A stretch of 64,000 nucleotides of DNA from the NCBI GenBank assembly GCA_016705065.1, contig JADIYY010000002.1, positions 558,001 to 622,000 of the forward strand. Direction: 5' to 3'. Of this stretch, positions 35,253-43,729 are shown piece after piece (positions within the stretch are counted from its first letter, which is position 1; each line of letters begins with the position of its first letter). Under the pieces are notes generated by a model that worked only from the letters and a program-made list of their open reading frames with translations, ran no database searches and was not told the DNA's origin. Position numbers and translations under genes: made by a program. The DNA is from Candidatus Aalborgiella aggregata (GTDB taxonomy: Bacteria > Pseudomonadota > Gammaproteobacteria > Burkholderiales > Burkholderiaceae_C).

Positions 35253-35945
35253 TCAGTGATGCTTCTTCGACTTTGTATGCGTTGTTGTATGCGCTGGCGT
35301 ATTTACTGCTGTTTTCTTTTCGCCTAATTTGGGTTCTGTGCCCTTCACCAAACGAATGATATTGGCACTGTGTCGCATGGCCAGCAACAAGGCCATGACC
35401 ACCAGCATGATGATGGTGTAGCGGTCTACCGACCACAAGACTCTGTCACCAAACAAGTAAGCGACGGGTGCAAAGAAACCCGCAACGATGGATGCCAAGG
35501 ACACATAGCGAAAAAAGAACACCACAATGGCAAAACTCGCCACGCACAACAAACCCAAGCCCCAATGCACACCCAACAAAACGCCCAGTGCCGTAGCCAC
35601 GCCTTTGCCACCCACAAATTTAAAAAACACGGGATACAAATGCCCCACAAATGCCGCCAAGCCCACCATGGCAACCGTGCCTTCACCCAGTCCATAAGGC
35701 TTACCATACCATTGCACCAAGGCCACGGGTACAAAGCCTTTAAGGGCATCCAACACCAGGGTCAAAATGGCGGCTTTTTTACTGCCAGACCGTAGCACGT
35801 TGGTCGCACCAGGGTTTTTGCTGCCAAATGTGCGCGGGTCATTCAAACCCATCAGCTTGCTGACGATGACAGCAAATGACAATGAGCCTATGAGGTAGGC
35901 AGCAAGCGTAGCCAATACAGGGTAGAAAGTCAGCAATGTATCCAA
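35253..35945 (-). CDS. plsY: Acyl-phosphate:glycerol-3-phosphate acyltransferase
   Basis: The 230-residue membrane protein with about five helices transfers an acyl group from acyl-phosphate to glycerol-3-phosphate, starting phospholipid synthesis. The conserved motifs SLSFAVIVSKLMGLNDPRTFGSKNPGATNV (motif 1), GHLYPVFFKFVGGKGVATALG (motif 2) and the late asparagine motif are visible. The last 30 residues form a hydrophilic Lys/His-rich tail beyond the usual end. A single gene. Confidence 0.93.
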   Translation of the reverse strand: MDTLLTFYPVLATLAAYLIGSLSFAVIVSKLMGLNDPRTFGSKNPGATNVLRSGSKKAAILTLVLDALKGFVPVALVQWYGKPYGLGEGTVAMVGLAAFVGHLYPVFFKFVGGKGVATALGVLLGVHWGLGLLCVASFAIVVFFFRYVSLASIVAGFFAPVAYLFGDRVLWSVDRYTIIMLVVMALLLAMRHSANIIRLVKGTEPKLGEKKTAVNTPAHTTTHTKSKKHH

Positions 35946-36000
35946 AATAAAACTCCAATGCTTAATTCGAATATGTTAACCGACTGCCAGCAAAAGTGAA

Positions 36001-37113
36001 CTATGCCGACACTGCATGGTACAAAGCACGAATCAAATCTGACTGCGTGATGATGCCAACCAGTTTATTTTCATCATCAGTCACGGGTATATGACGATGC
36101 CCTGCCTCGGAAAATATAGGCACCAGTTCAATTGCATGTTTGTTTTGATTGATGGTTTGTACCTGCTGCGCCATGATTTGCCCTGCCAGTGGCTTATCAG
36201 AAACGTCCATTTCATTGCGCTGCAACAAAGTCTGTAAATTCCCTTGCATTTCATTGTGGTTATCCGCATCTATTTGGCGTATGAAGTCGGCCACAGTGAT
36301 GATGCCAAGGATGTGCTTCGTATCATCCGTGACAGGCAAAGCTTTGATACGATACTCGCGCAAGAGACGCCAAGTGGCATCTAAGGATGTGTCAAGATTG
36401 ACCGTCAATGGATCAGGGGACATGATATCCATACAGCGAAGATTTCCTAGATTGCGTTGGTATGCCGCAAGTTCTGCATGGTGTAAAAGCACCGATAAAT
36501 CATCGCGGCTGACATCTAGAATTTGGTTGTAACGATTTAATGCAACATCCAAGTCAGCAGTGCTAAATCGGCCATGTTCAGCCTTTGGGGTAATACCCAA
36601 ATTTGCACGATGCGGATAACGATGTCCGGTTGCAGTATTGTAGAAAACACCTACCAAAACCAACAAACCAGCGTTCAACAATACAGGAAACAATACAAAT
36701 TGATAACTGGTGAAAGACAAAACAACAGCCAGCAGTGCGGTTGCACCACCAGGCGGGTGCAGACAACGCAATAACAACATCAGCACCATCGCACTGGCAA
36801 CACTCAATGTTGCCGCAGCTGCAGGATCTGCAACGGTAATCGCACAGGTAACCCCTGCAAAGGCAGATACAGCATGCCCGCACAATACCGCCCAAGGCTG
36901 CGCCAAAGGACTTGCAGGAAGCCCAAATATGATGATTGCTGTTGCACCCATAGGTGCCACAAGCCACATCACATGGGAGCTACCCAACAACCAACGACTC
37001 AGCATGGCGGTGATAACAATGCCTAGGCTCGCCCCAATAAAAGCGCGCAATAGCTCTTTATTGTTCACCGAAACAGATGGCGAAAAGAAATCTAAGATGA
37101 ATTTTTTAATCAA
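36001..37113 (-). CDS. HPP-family membrane protein with paired CBS domains
   Basis: The 370-residue protein begins with an HPP domain of four helices: VTAMLSRWLLGSSHVMWLVAPMGATAIIIFGLPASPLAQPWAV, then LRCLHPPGGATALLAV, giving the HPP motif near residue 120. Two CBS domains follow (about residues 228-285 and 305-365), with DIMSPDPLTV and AQQVQTINQ. HPP proteins are proposed nitrite/anion transporters in chloroplasts and bacteria; CBS pairs sense adenine nucleotides. It is a single gene with no obvious neighbour relation. The function is predicted only at family level. Confidence 0.87.
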   Translation of the reverse strand: MIKKFILDFFSPSVSVNNKELLRAFIGASLGIVITAMLSRWLLGSSHVMWLVAPMGATAIIIFGLPASPLAQPWAVLCGHAVSAFAGVTCAITVADPAAAATLSVASAMVLMLLLRCLHPPGGATALLAVVLSFTSYQFVLFPVLLNAGLLVLVGVFYNTATGHRYPHRANLGITPKAEHGRFSTADLDVALNRYNQILDVSRDDLSVLLHHAELAAYQRNLGNLRCMDIMSPDPLTVNLDTSLDATWRLLREYRIKALPVTDDTKHILGIITVADFIRQIDADNHNEMQGNLQTLLQRNEMDVSDKPLAGQIMAQQVQTINQNKHAIELVPIFSEAGHRHIPVTDDENKLVGIITQSDLIRALYHAVSA

Positions 37114-37144
37114 CTAAATCTTCTGCGAAAAAACTTCAGGAAAT

Positions 37145-38236
37145 TTATTGTGCAGGGTCACGCATTTCCCAGCGAATTTTGTCAATTTCTGCCAGTACGT
37201 CAGCCGATAAAGTGGTGCCATAGGCGTCGATACACTCGTCCAACTGCGCCACAGAGGTGACGCCAATGATGGTACTGGCCACTTGCCATTTTGTGTAGCA
37301 AAACGCCAAGGCCATTTGTGTGGGTGTCATGCCATTGGCTGTTGCCAAGGCGTTGTAACGCCTAGCAGCTACCAGTGACTCGGGTCTGCCCCAGCGCTGT
37401 TTGCGGTTTTGCTCAAATTTCGTTAAACGGGCGTTGGCTGGTGCTCCCTCTCCTATCAAACCACTTTTGTCGTATTTGCCTGTGAGCAAACCAAAGCCCA
37501 AGGGCGAATAAGGAATATTGGAAACACCTAAACGGTGCATGGTTTCATCCAAGCCATTTTCTAAGGTGCGGTTCACCAAGCAATACGGGTTTTGCACCGT
37601 GGCGATTTTGGTCAAACCATGCTTCTCAGCCAAATGCACAAATTCGCTCACGCCATATGGTGTTTCGTTTGACAAGCCAATGGCGCGCACCTTGCCCGCC
37701 TTGACCAATTTATCTAAAGCTTGCAACTGTGCCAAGATGGGGGTGACAGGTTTGTCCTTTGTGGGATCAAAATACACGCCCCCAAACGCTGGCACATGGC
37801 GCAATGGCCAGTGGATTTGGTACAGGTCAATCACATCGGTTTGCAAGCGCTTCAAGCTGGCATCGCAGGCTTCTAAAAAGTCCTTTTCAGTCACATCGGC
37901 ACTGCCATTGCGAATCCAGTCCATGCCGCGTGACGGCCCTGCTATTTTGGTCGCAATGACCAATTGCTTGCGCACATCTGGTCGCTTAGCCAACCAATTG
38001 CCGATGATTTTTTCAGTTGCGTTGTAGGTTTCTCTGCGCGGCGGCACGGCGTACATTTCAGCCGTATCTAAAAAGTTGATGCCACGCTCAACAGCGCGGT
38101 CCAAAATGCGGTGTGCAGTGGGCTCGTCTACCTGTTCACCAAAGGTCATGGTGCCCAAGCAAATAGGGGTGACTTGCAGACAGCTGGAGCCGAGTTGAAC
38201 AAGCTTATTTGTGAAAGAATTTTCTGATGACGGCAT
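37145..38236 (-). CDS. Aldo/keto reductase, Tas-like
   Basis: The 363-residue aldo-keto reductase resembles the Tas/YajO branch: GTMTFGEQVDEPTAHRILDRAVERGINFLDTAEMY with the catalytic Asp and Tyr, IATKIAGPSRGM with the Lys, and IHWPLRHVPAFGGVYF with the His. The NADPH-binding loop is TIIGVTSVAQLD. It is a slightly longer than average AKR. A single gene on the minus strand beside the LysR-ABC cluster. Confidence 0.92.
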   Translation of the reverse strand: MPSSENSFTNKLVQLGSSCLQVTPICLGTMTFGEQVDEPTAHRILDRAVERGINFLDTAEMYAVPPRRETYNATEKIIGNWLAKRPDVRKQLVIATKIAGPSRGMDWIRNGSADVTEKDFLEACDASLKRLQTDVIDLYQIHWPLRHVPAFGGVYFDPTKDKPVTPILAQLQALDKLVKAGKVRAIGLSNETPYGVSEFVHLAEKHGLTKIATVQNPYCLVNRTLENGLDETMHRLGVSNIPYSPLGFGLLTGKYDKSGLIGEGAPANARLTKFEQNRKQRWGRPESLVAARRYNALATANGMTPTQMALAFCYTKWQVASTIIGVTSVAQLDECIDAYGTTLSADVLAEIDKIRWEMRDPAQ

Positions 38237-38342
38237 GATTGAATCTTAAGGTGCTATTGAATATCTTACGATTCTAGCCATTGTTAGCCCTAAGCACCGT
38301 CAGTTTGCAGGCAATCAGTTGACAACAGGTTTGCCTCCAGAC

Positions 38343-39227
38343 TTATTCATCCAATCCCCAAATTTTGCGCAGATGAGAAATAACACCAAGAATAGCCGGG
38401 TCATGCTCTAAAGTTTTGGCATACACAAACGACAACAATGCTGCAATACGCACATGCGGCCAAATGATTAATTCATCTCGCTGGGCCGCGGCTACTGCAA
38501 TATCTTCCCGCAACAAAGCCAAGCCAACGCCAGCATGCACCATGCTGAACATGGTACTGACCTCATCCGTTTCCACAACATTGTGCGGCAGCAAGCCCTG
38601 CCGTGAGAACATGTCCTTTAACAAAGAGCTGACATGGTGCTGTGGAGGTGCACTGATCCAAGGCATATCAGCCACTTCGCGCCATCCAGCATGCAATATT
38701 CGCTCGCGAAAAGTAAATGGTGCGACCACTCTGTAATTGATGGTTTGCAAAGGCAAGCCAAAAACCTCGCGTGGAATATGTGACCCGATGTAGAAAGAAG
38801 CCTTTAGGCCTTCTGAGGCCACCAGCTCGCGCAACTCTTCGGCATAACCAGCACGTGTTTTGATGTCCAGCAAGGGGAATGCCTTCACCAATGCATGGAG
38901 TAAAGAGCCCAATCTCAACTGGTCAGGATCTCCCAGAGTGCCCACGACAATGACACCTGAAACGTCCCCTTTGAGTTCCTTGGCCTTGCCAAGCAGTGCA
39001 CCAGCTGATGCCAAGACCTGCTGCGCTTCTGGCATCAAACGTTCCCCCGCTTTGGTCAGTGTGATGCGACCAGGCTTGCGGTCGAACAAGGCAAGACCTA
39101 ATTCTTCTTCAAGCGCTTTAATTTGCCCAGTGACTGCTGGTTGCGTGACATGCAAAATCTCCGCTGCGCGTGTCAAATGCCCCAGTTGCGCGACTGTGAC
39201 AAATGCCCGGAGTTGATAAATTTCCAC
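38343..39227 (-). CDS. LysR-family transcriptional regulator
   Basis: The 294-residue regulator has the N-terminal winged helix (YQLRAFVTVAQLGHLTRAAEILHVTQPAVTGQIKALEEELG, with the helix-turn-helix near 20-40) and an effector domain for the rest. It lies 13 bp downstream of the ABC ATPase gene on the same strand, which suggests it is the last gene of that unit and probably regulates the importer. The ligand is unknown. Confidence 0.92.
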   Translation of the reverse strand: MEIYQLRAFVTVAQLGHLTRAAEILHVTQPAVTGQIKALEEELGLALFDRKPGRITLTKAGERLMPEAQQVLASAGALLGKAKELKGDVSGVIVVGTLGDPDQLRLGSLLHALVKAFPLLDIKTRAGYAEELRELVASEGLKASFYIGSHIPREVFGLPLQTINYRVVAPFTFRERILHAGWREVADMPWISAPPQHHVSSLLKDMFSRQGLLPHNVVETDEVSTMFSMVHAGVGLALLREDIAVAAAQRDELIIWPHVRIAALLSFVYAKTLEHDPAILGVISHLRKIWGLDE

Positions 39228-39240
39228 TGCAAATGATTAT

Positions 39241-40332
39241 CTAATCGTGCAAAAACCGGACTTGTGTCGATTCAATTCCCAAACGCACATCTGCACCTGT
39301 TGGAAACAACGACAACCCAGAGTAATGCGGCTGATTCGCGACGACAACCATATCGCCCACTCGGACGCGGTACCTTGACGATTCACCCAAAAATTCTGAG
39401 CTTTCTACGCGACCAGTTAACCAAGTACGAGATGCGTCCACATTCTCATCACGCACACTGATACTGACCGTATGTGGTCTGAAAGCCATAGTCGCGTGCC
39501 CAAGTGCTGGTTTTCCCACCCCACAGGGGAAAACCAATTCACCGATGCCATCCGCTAAAAACGTGAGTGTTTCGCCATTGATACGGGTAATTTGACCCGA
39601 CATCAGGTTGGCCGTGCCAACAAAGCCAGCTACAAATCGATTGGCTGGAAAATCAAACAAAGCTGTGGCTGTGCCGACTTGCTGCAAAACACCTTTGTCC
39701 AAAACGGCCATGCGATCAGCGGTAGTCATGGCCTCTTCTTGGTCGTGTGTCACAAAAATAGTTGTCAAGCCCAAAGTGCGCTGCAGGTTTTTAAGTTCTT
39801 CACGCATTTGCACGCGCAAGTTTTTATCCAAATTTGAAAGCGGCTCATCAAGCAATAGCAATTTGGGCTCTATCACCACCGTTCTGGCCAAAGCCACACG
39901 TTGCTGCTGACCACCCGAGAGCTGACTGGGACGACGTTGAGCGTACTGCGACAGACCTACCAATTCCAATGCAGCACCCACTTTGTTGCGCAAAGACTCT
40001 TTCGGTTCTTTGCGTTCAACCAAACCAAATGCAACGTTATCCCACACCGTCATGTGTGGCCACAAGGCGTAATTTTGAAACACCATACCCAAATTACGCA
40101 AATGTGGTGGTGTGCCTGTGATGTCTTTGCCATCAATGAGCAATTCGCCACGCTGATGTTGGTTGAATCCTGCAATCAAACGCAAGAGTGTCGATTTACC
40201 CGAACCCGATGGGCCTAGCAAAGCAAAAAATTCACCTGGTTCGATTTTTAAATTGACATCTTTCAATACCTCATTGCTACCATAGCTCAAACTGATGTGA
40301 CGTGCTTCGAGGGAGACTTTGTTGAGATTCAT
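39241..40332 (-). CDS. ABC transporter ATP-binding protein (FbpC/PotA-like)
   Basis: The 363-residue ATPase of the ferric/2-aminoethylphosphonate/spermidine class has Walker A (LGPSGSGKSTLLRLI), signature (LSGGQQQRVALARTV), Walker B (LLLLDEPLSNLDKNL) and the H-loop (FVTHDQEEA), then a C-terminal TOBE-like domain of about 110 residues. It is the ATPase of the importer made with the permease at 40374 and the binding protein at 42199. The substrate class is uncertain. Confidence 0.92.
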   Translation of the reverse strand: MNLNKVSLEARHISLSYGSNEVLKDVNLKIEPGEFFALLGPSGSGKSTLLRLIAGFNQHQRGELLIDGKDITGTPPHLRNLGMVFQNYALWPHMTVWDNVAFGLVERKEPKESLRNKVGAALELVGLSQYAQRRPSQLSGGQQQRVALARTVVIEPKLLLLDEPLSNLDKNLRVQMREELKNLQRTLGLTTIFVTHDQEEAMTTADRMAVLDKGVLQQVGTATALFDFPANRFVAGFVGTANLMSGQITRINGETLTFLADGIGELVFPCGVGKPALGHATMAFRPHTVSISVRDENVDASRTWLTGRVESSEFLGESSRYRVRVGDMVVVANQPHYSGLSLFPTGADVRLGIESTQVRFLHD

Positions 40333-40373
40333 GTCTGTGACTTTCTAGGGAAATTTGATATGTACTTGAGGAT

Positions 40374-42110
40374 TTATTCTTCTTGTGGCCGCACCGGTTC
40401 ACGCGATTTTTCAATCACGCGATGCGACAAATACGTACCCAAGGCCACGACGACGACGGCAATGACACCCAATGCCGCACCCGGCCCACGCCCCGCAATA
40501 CTTTGCATGTACAGGTAGATGCCGTAGCTCATAGGCGCTTGGCTTTGTGCCGATGTCAACAAAATGGTGGCCGATAATTCCACCGCTGCGGTGATGAAAC
40601 TTGTCACAAAACCAGCCAAAATACCGCCCATCATCAGTGGCACCATGATGCGTCGCGCCGCATTGATTTTGCCCGCCCCCAAACTGTTGGCGGCTTCTTC
40701 AAGCGAGATATGCACTTGCTGCAATGCTGCCATGCAAGAACGCAAGGCATAGGGCAAGCGACGCACAGCATAGGCAATCATGATCAAAAACCATGTGGCA
40801 ACCATGGGTGTGTCAGTGAATGGCACATTCACACCATGGAACAAACGCAAATAACCAATGGCCAAGACCAACCCAGGAATTGCCAACGCAATCGATGCCA
40901 AATAGTCCAGCCACTGGCGTGCTGGCAATTGCGTGCGGTAAATCAAATAAGCTATCACCGTGCCTAACAACACATCCAAGCCCGCAGCCATCAAACAATA
41001 TTTGAGCGTGTTGACAATCATGCCTTGTGAGTCGGTGAGCACCGTGCTGTAATGCGCCAATGTGTAGCTGTCTGGCAATACCGAATAGCTCCAAACTTGC
41101 GAGAACGACATCAGCAAAATACCAATATGCGGTGCCAATGTAATCAAGAGCACCGCCATTACCCACGCATAGGCCATGACAGATTCCCATCCACGCAGCT
41201 TGCGACGCTGCAGTGAATTGCCCCCTTTTTGCAAGGTGGAATAGTCTTTGCCTTTCATGATGCGTGCCGCCATCCACAAAGACAGAATCGACAAGGTGAT
41301 CATGATGACACTGATGACGTAGCCCAATGGGTCTTCAATGCCCACCGATGTGATGCGCAAATACGCCTGCGGAGCCAACATGTTGGTGACACCCATCACC
41401 AAGGGTGTGCCTAAATCATCAAACACTTTGACAAATACCAGCGCCGCACCGGCCAAGAATCCCGGCAAGGACAAAGGGAAAATGATGCGCCAAAACAGTC
41501 GCCAACCCTTGGCACCCAGGTTCATGGCGGACTCTTCCATCGCGCCATCAATGTTGCGCATGGCGGCCACTAAATTCAGCAAAATGAAGGGAAAATAATG
41601 GATGCTTTCTACAAACACCACGCCCACCAAACCATCCATGATGGGGATGCTGAATCCAAAATAGTCGTTTAGCAGCAAATTGACCGAACCACTGCGGCCA
41701 AATATCAACTGCAAAGCAACGGCACCCACAAATGGCGGCATGATGAGGGGTAACACACCCAAAGTTTGAATCAGCAACGCACCTCTGAACTCAAACCGCA
41801 CAGTCAAATAAGCCAAGGGGATGGCGATGATGGACGCAAACACCACGGACCAAGCAGCCACGCTCAGGCTGTTCACAAACGATTCGCGCAGCAAAGTTTG
41901 TTCAAAGAAGTTTCCAAAATGCCCCAGCGTGAATGCGCCAGTTTCATTCACAAACGCGGTGTAAATCACCATGCCCACTGGCGCTAACAAAAACACAGCC
42001 AGAAAAGCCAGCACCACAGCTGCCAAGCTCCAGTGCCCCCATGCAAAGGGCATTCCTTGTCGCGCAAAGGGTGCGTTGGACAAGCTTGGTTTTGTCAAGG
42101 TTTCAGACAT
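40374..42110 (-). CDS. ABC transporter permease, fused double domain
   Basis: The 578-residue protein contains two BPD-transport permease modules, each with about six helices and an EAA-like loop: MEESAMNLGAKGWRLFWRIIFPL and LEEAANSLGAGKINAARRIMVPL. This fused arrangement is known from FbpB and from phosphonate/2-AEP importers. It works with the ATPase 41 bp downstream and the binding protein upstream. The fused form means one polypeptide makes the whole channel. Confidence 0.92.
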   Translation of the reverse strand: MSETLTKPSLSNAPFARQGMPFAWGHWSLAAVVLAFLAVFLLAPVGMVIYTAFVNETGAFTLGHFGNFFEQTLLRESFVNSLSVAAWSVVFASIIAIPLAYLTVRFEFRGALLIQTLGVLPLIMPPFVGAVALQLIFGRSGSVNLLLNDYFGFSIPIMDGLVGVVFVESIHYFPFILLNLVAAMRNIDGAMEESAMNLGAKGWRLFWRIIFPLSLPGFLAGAALVFVKVFDDLGTPLVMGVTNMLAPQAYLRITSVGIEDPLGYVISVIMITLSILSLWMAARIMKGKDYSTLQKGGNSLQRRKLRGWESVMAYAWVMAVLLITLAPHIGILLMSFSQVWSYSVLPDSYTLAHYSTVLTDSQGMIVNTLKYCLMAAGLDVLLGTVIAYLIYRTQLPARQWLDYLASIALAIPGLVLAIGYLRLFHGVNVPFTDTPMVATWFLIMIAYAVRRLPYALRSCMAALQQVHISLEEAANSLGAGKINAARRIMVPLMMGGILAGFVTSFITAAVELSATILLTSAQSQAPMSYGIYLYMQSIAGRGPGAALGVIAVVVVALGTYLSHRVIEKSREPVRPQEE

Positions 42111-42198
42111 AACAACTTTCGATGAATAAATGTGAAGACACTCTGGCGTACGGATACATGCGCATATGCGCCAAATTTCTACCGATACATGGGGTGTG

Positions 42199-43530
42199 TT
42201 ACTTGATCAGACTGCTGGCTTGCTCAGCCAATTGCGCGGCTTTTTCAAAATTGGCTTTTGATTTGGTGCTCCACAAATCCTCCAAACCAGTCAGCTGTTT
42301 GGATACAGCGACTTCTTTTTTGTTTTGCTGGAAGAGTTTCAGAAATGTGGTGTCCTTGATCATGGAATCTGATACCAAAGGCGAGTAAGCATAGCTGCGC
42401 GCTTGCTCAATCAAATCAGCGGCTTGCTTGTTGGGCTTGGCTTTGAGTTTTTTCTCAGCAGCATGAATCGCTTTGGTTGCGGCTTGTAACTCTTTCAGAC
42501 GGAAGGTCACCATTTGATCAAACAAGCTCACCACCACTTGATAACGGTCGCTGGAAAGATTGGAATTAAATTGAACCTTGGCACGCTTGGCAATCTCAAT
42601 CGCGTCAGGATAATTGGCAGGCACTTTATTGCCAAAGCTGCTGTTGGGCAAAATTGGCAAGCGGCTGATTTTGGGGTCAAACAACAGCTCTTGCCCTTCG
42701 CGAGACAGCGTGAAGGCAATGAATTTTTTTGCGTCGGCGGCATTTTTTCCACCTGCCACCAATGCAATATTGGCAGGTACCACAGCTGTAACCGTGGGGT
42801 AATGAAATTCAACTGGAAAGCCAGAAGCTTTGCCCGCCAAGCCAAAGAAATCAATCACCAAACCAATGCCGTACTGCCCACTGTTCACACCGTCGGGCAC
42901 AGCAAAACTGCGGTCTGTTACGGCAGCACTGTTGCCCGCGATTTGCAACATTTGGCTCCAACCTTTGGTCCAACCCTCGCCTTGCAAAATGGTTTCCACT
43001 GTCAAATGCGTGGTACCCGAACGAGATGGCGATGACATGGCCAAATGACCAAAATATTCAGGCCTGACCAAATCCGCCCACTCTTTGGGGGTCGGTACGT
43101 TGTTGGCTTTCATGTAACGCGTGTTCCACATCAGCCCATAACCTGCCAAGGCTTGGCCGTAATACAGATTCTCAGGGTCGTTCAAGGGGTAATTGCCGAT
43201 CTTGCTGGGTGCTTGGGCGTTTTTAACTTCTGGTGCTGCTTGCAACAGTTTTTCACGAGCCAGCACTTCAAAAGCATCGGGTGCCGACGCCCACATCACC
43301 TCAGGCCTACCACCCGCTGGCAACTCTTTGATGTACGCAATACCGGCTGTTGTGTTTTTGTTCAAAATCTCAATTTTGATATCTGGATTTTTCGCTTCAA
43401 ACGCTTTTTTGTAAATGCCAGTTAACTCTTTGGGGAACGAAGTCACCACTGATACGGTGCCAGCCTGCACGGCAGTGAAAGCGGTGGCCATCGCCAAAGT
43501 CAACATACTGAGAGTTGCGCGTTTGATCAT
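42199..43530 (-). CDS. ABC transporter periplasmic binding protein, type II (PgtC/Fbp-like)
   Basis: The 443-residue protein has a signal peptide (LAMATAFTAVQA) and a family 1 binding fold: TVSVVTSFPKELTGIYKKAF, MWASAPDAFEVLA, YGLMWNTRYMK and IGLVIDFFGLAGKASGFPVEF. The extra C-terminal helical region (about residues 330-440, rich in Lys/Gln) is longer than the usual 330-350 residues. The class includes iron and phosphoglycerate-type binding proteins. Substrate cannot be decided from sequence alone. The binding-protein, permease, ATPase and LysR genes form one block. Confidence 0.87.
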   Translation of the reverse strand: MIKRATLSMLTLAMATAFTAVQAGTVSVVTSFPKELTGIYKKAFEAKNPDIKIEILNKNTTAGIAYIKELPAGGRPEVMWASAPDAFEVLAREKLLQAAPEVKNAQAPSKIGNYPLNDPENLYYGQALAGYGLMWNTRYMKANNVPTPKEWADLVRPEYFGHLAMSSPSRSGTTHLTVETILQGEGWTKGWSQMLQIAGNSAAVTDRSFAVPDGVNSGQYGIGLVIDFFGLAGKASGFPVEFHYPTVTAVVPANIALVAGGKNAADAKKFIAFTLSREGQELLFDPKISRLPILPNSSFGNKVPANYPDAIEIAKRAKVQFNSNLSSDRYQVVVSLFDQMVTFRLKELQAATKAIHAAEKKLKAKPNKQAADLIEQARSYAYSPLVSDSMIKDTTFLKLFQQNKKEVAVSKQLTGLEDLWSTKSKANFEKAAQLAEQASSLIK

Positions 43531-43729
43531 TTAAAAACTCCTGAAAAAGTGAAAAAAGTTGAAGATACATTCTTTGAATGACGTTTGAAAATCTGTAACC
43601 CATTTGCCAAATGTAGCGCCATATCAAAGAATGACAAATCACGATTATTGATGACGACCATCAGGCATAGCAATTGTCGGGTTAACCCTAGCGAATGATT
43701 TCAATGCGCTATGCAAATGACATCGACGT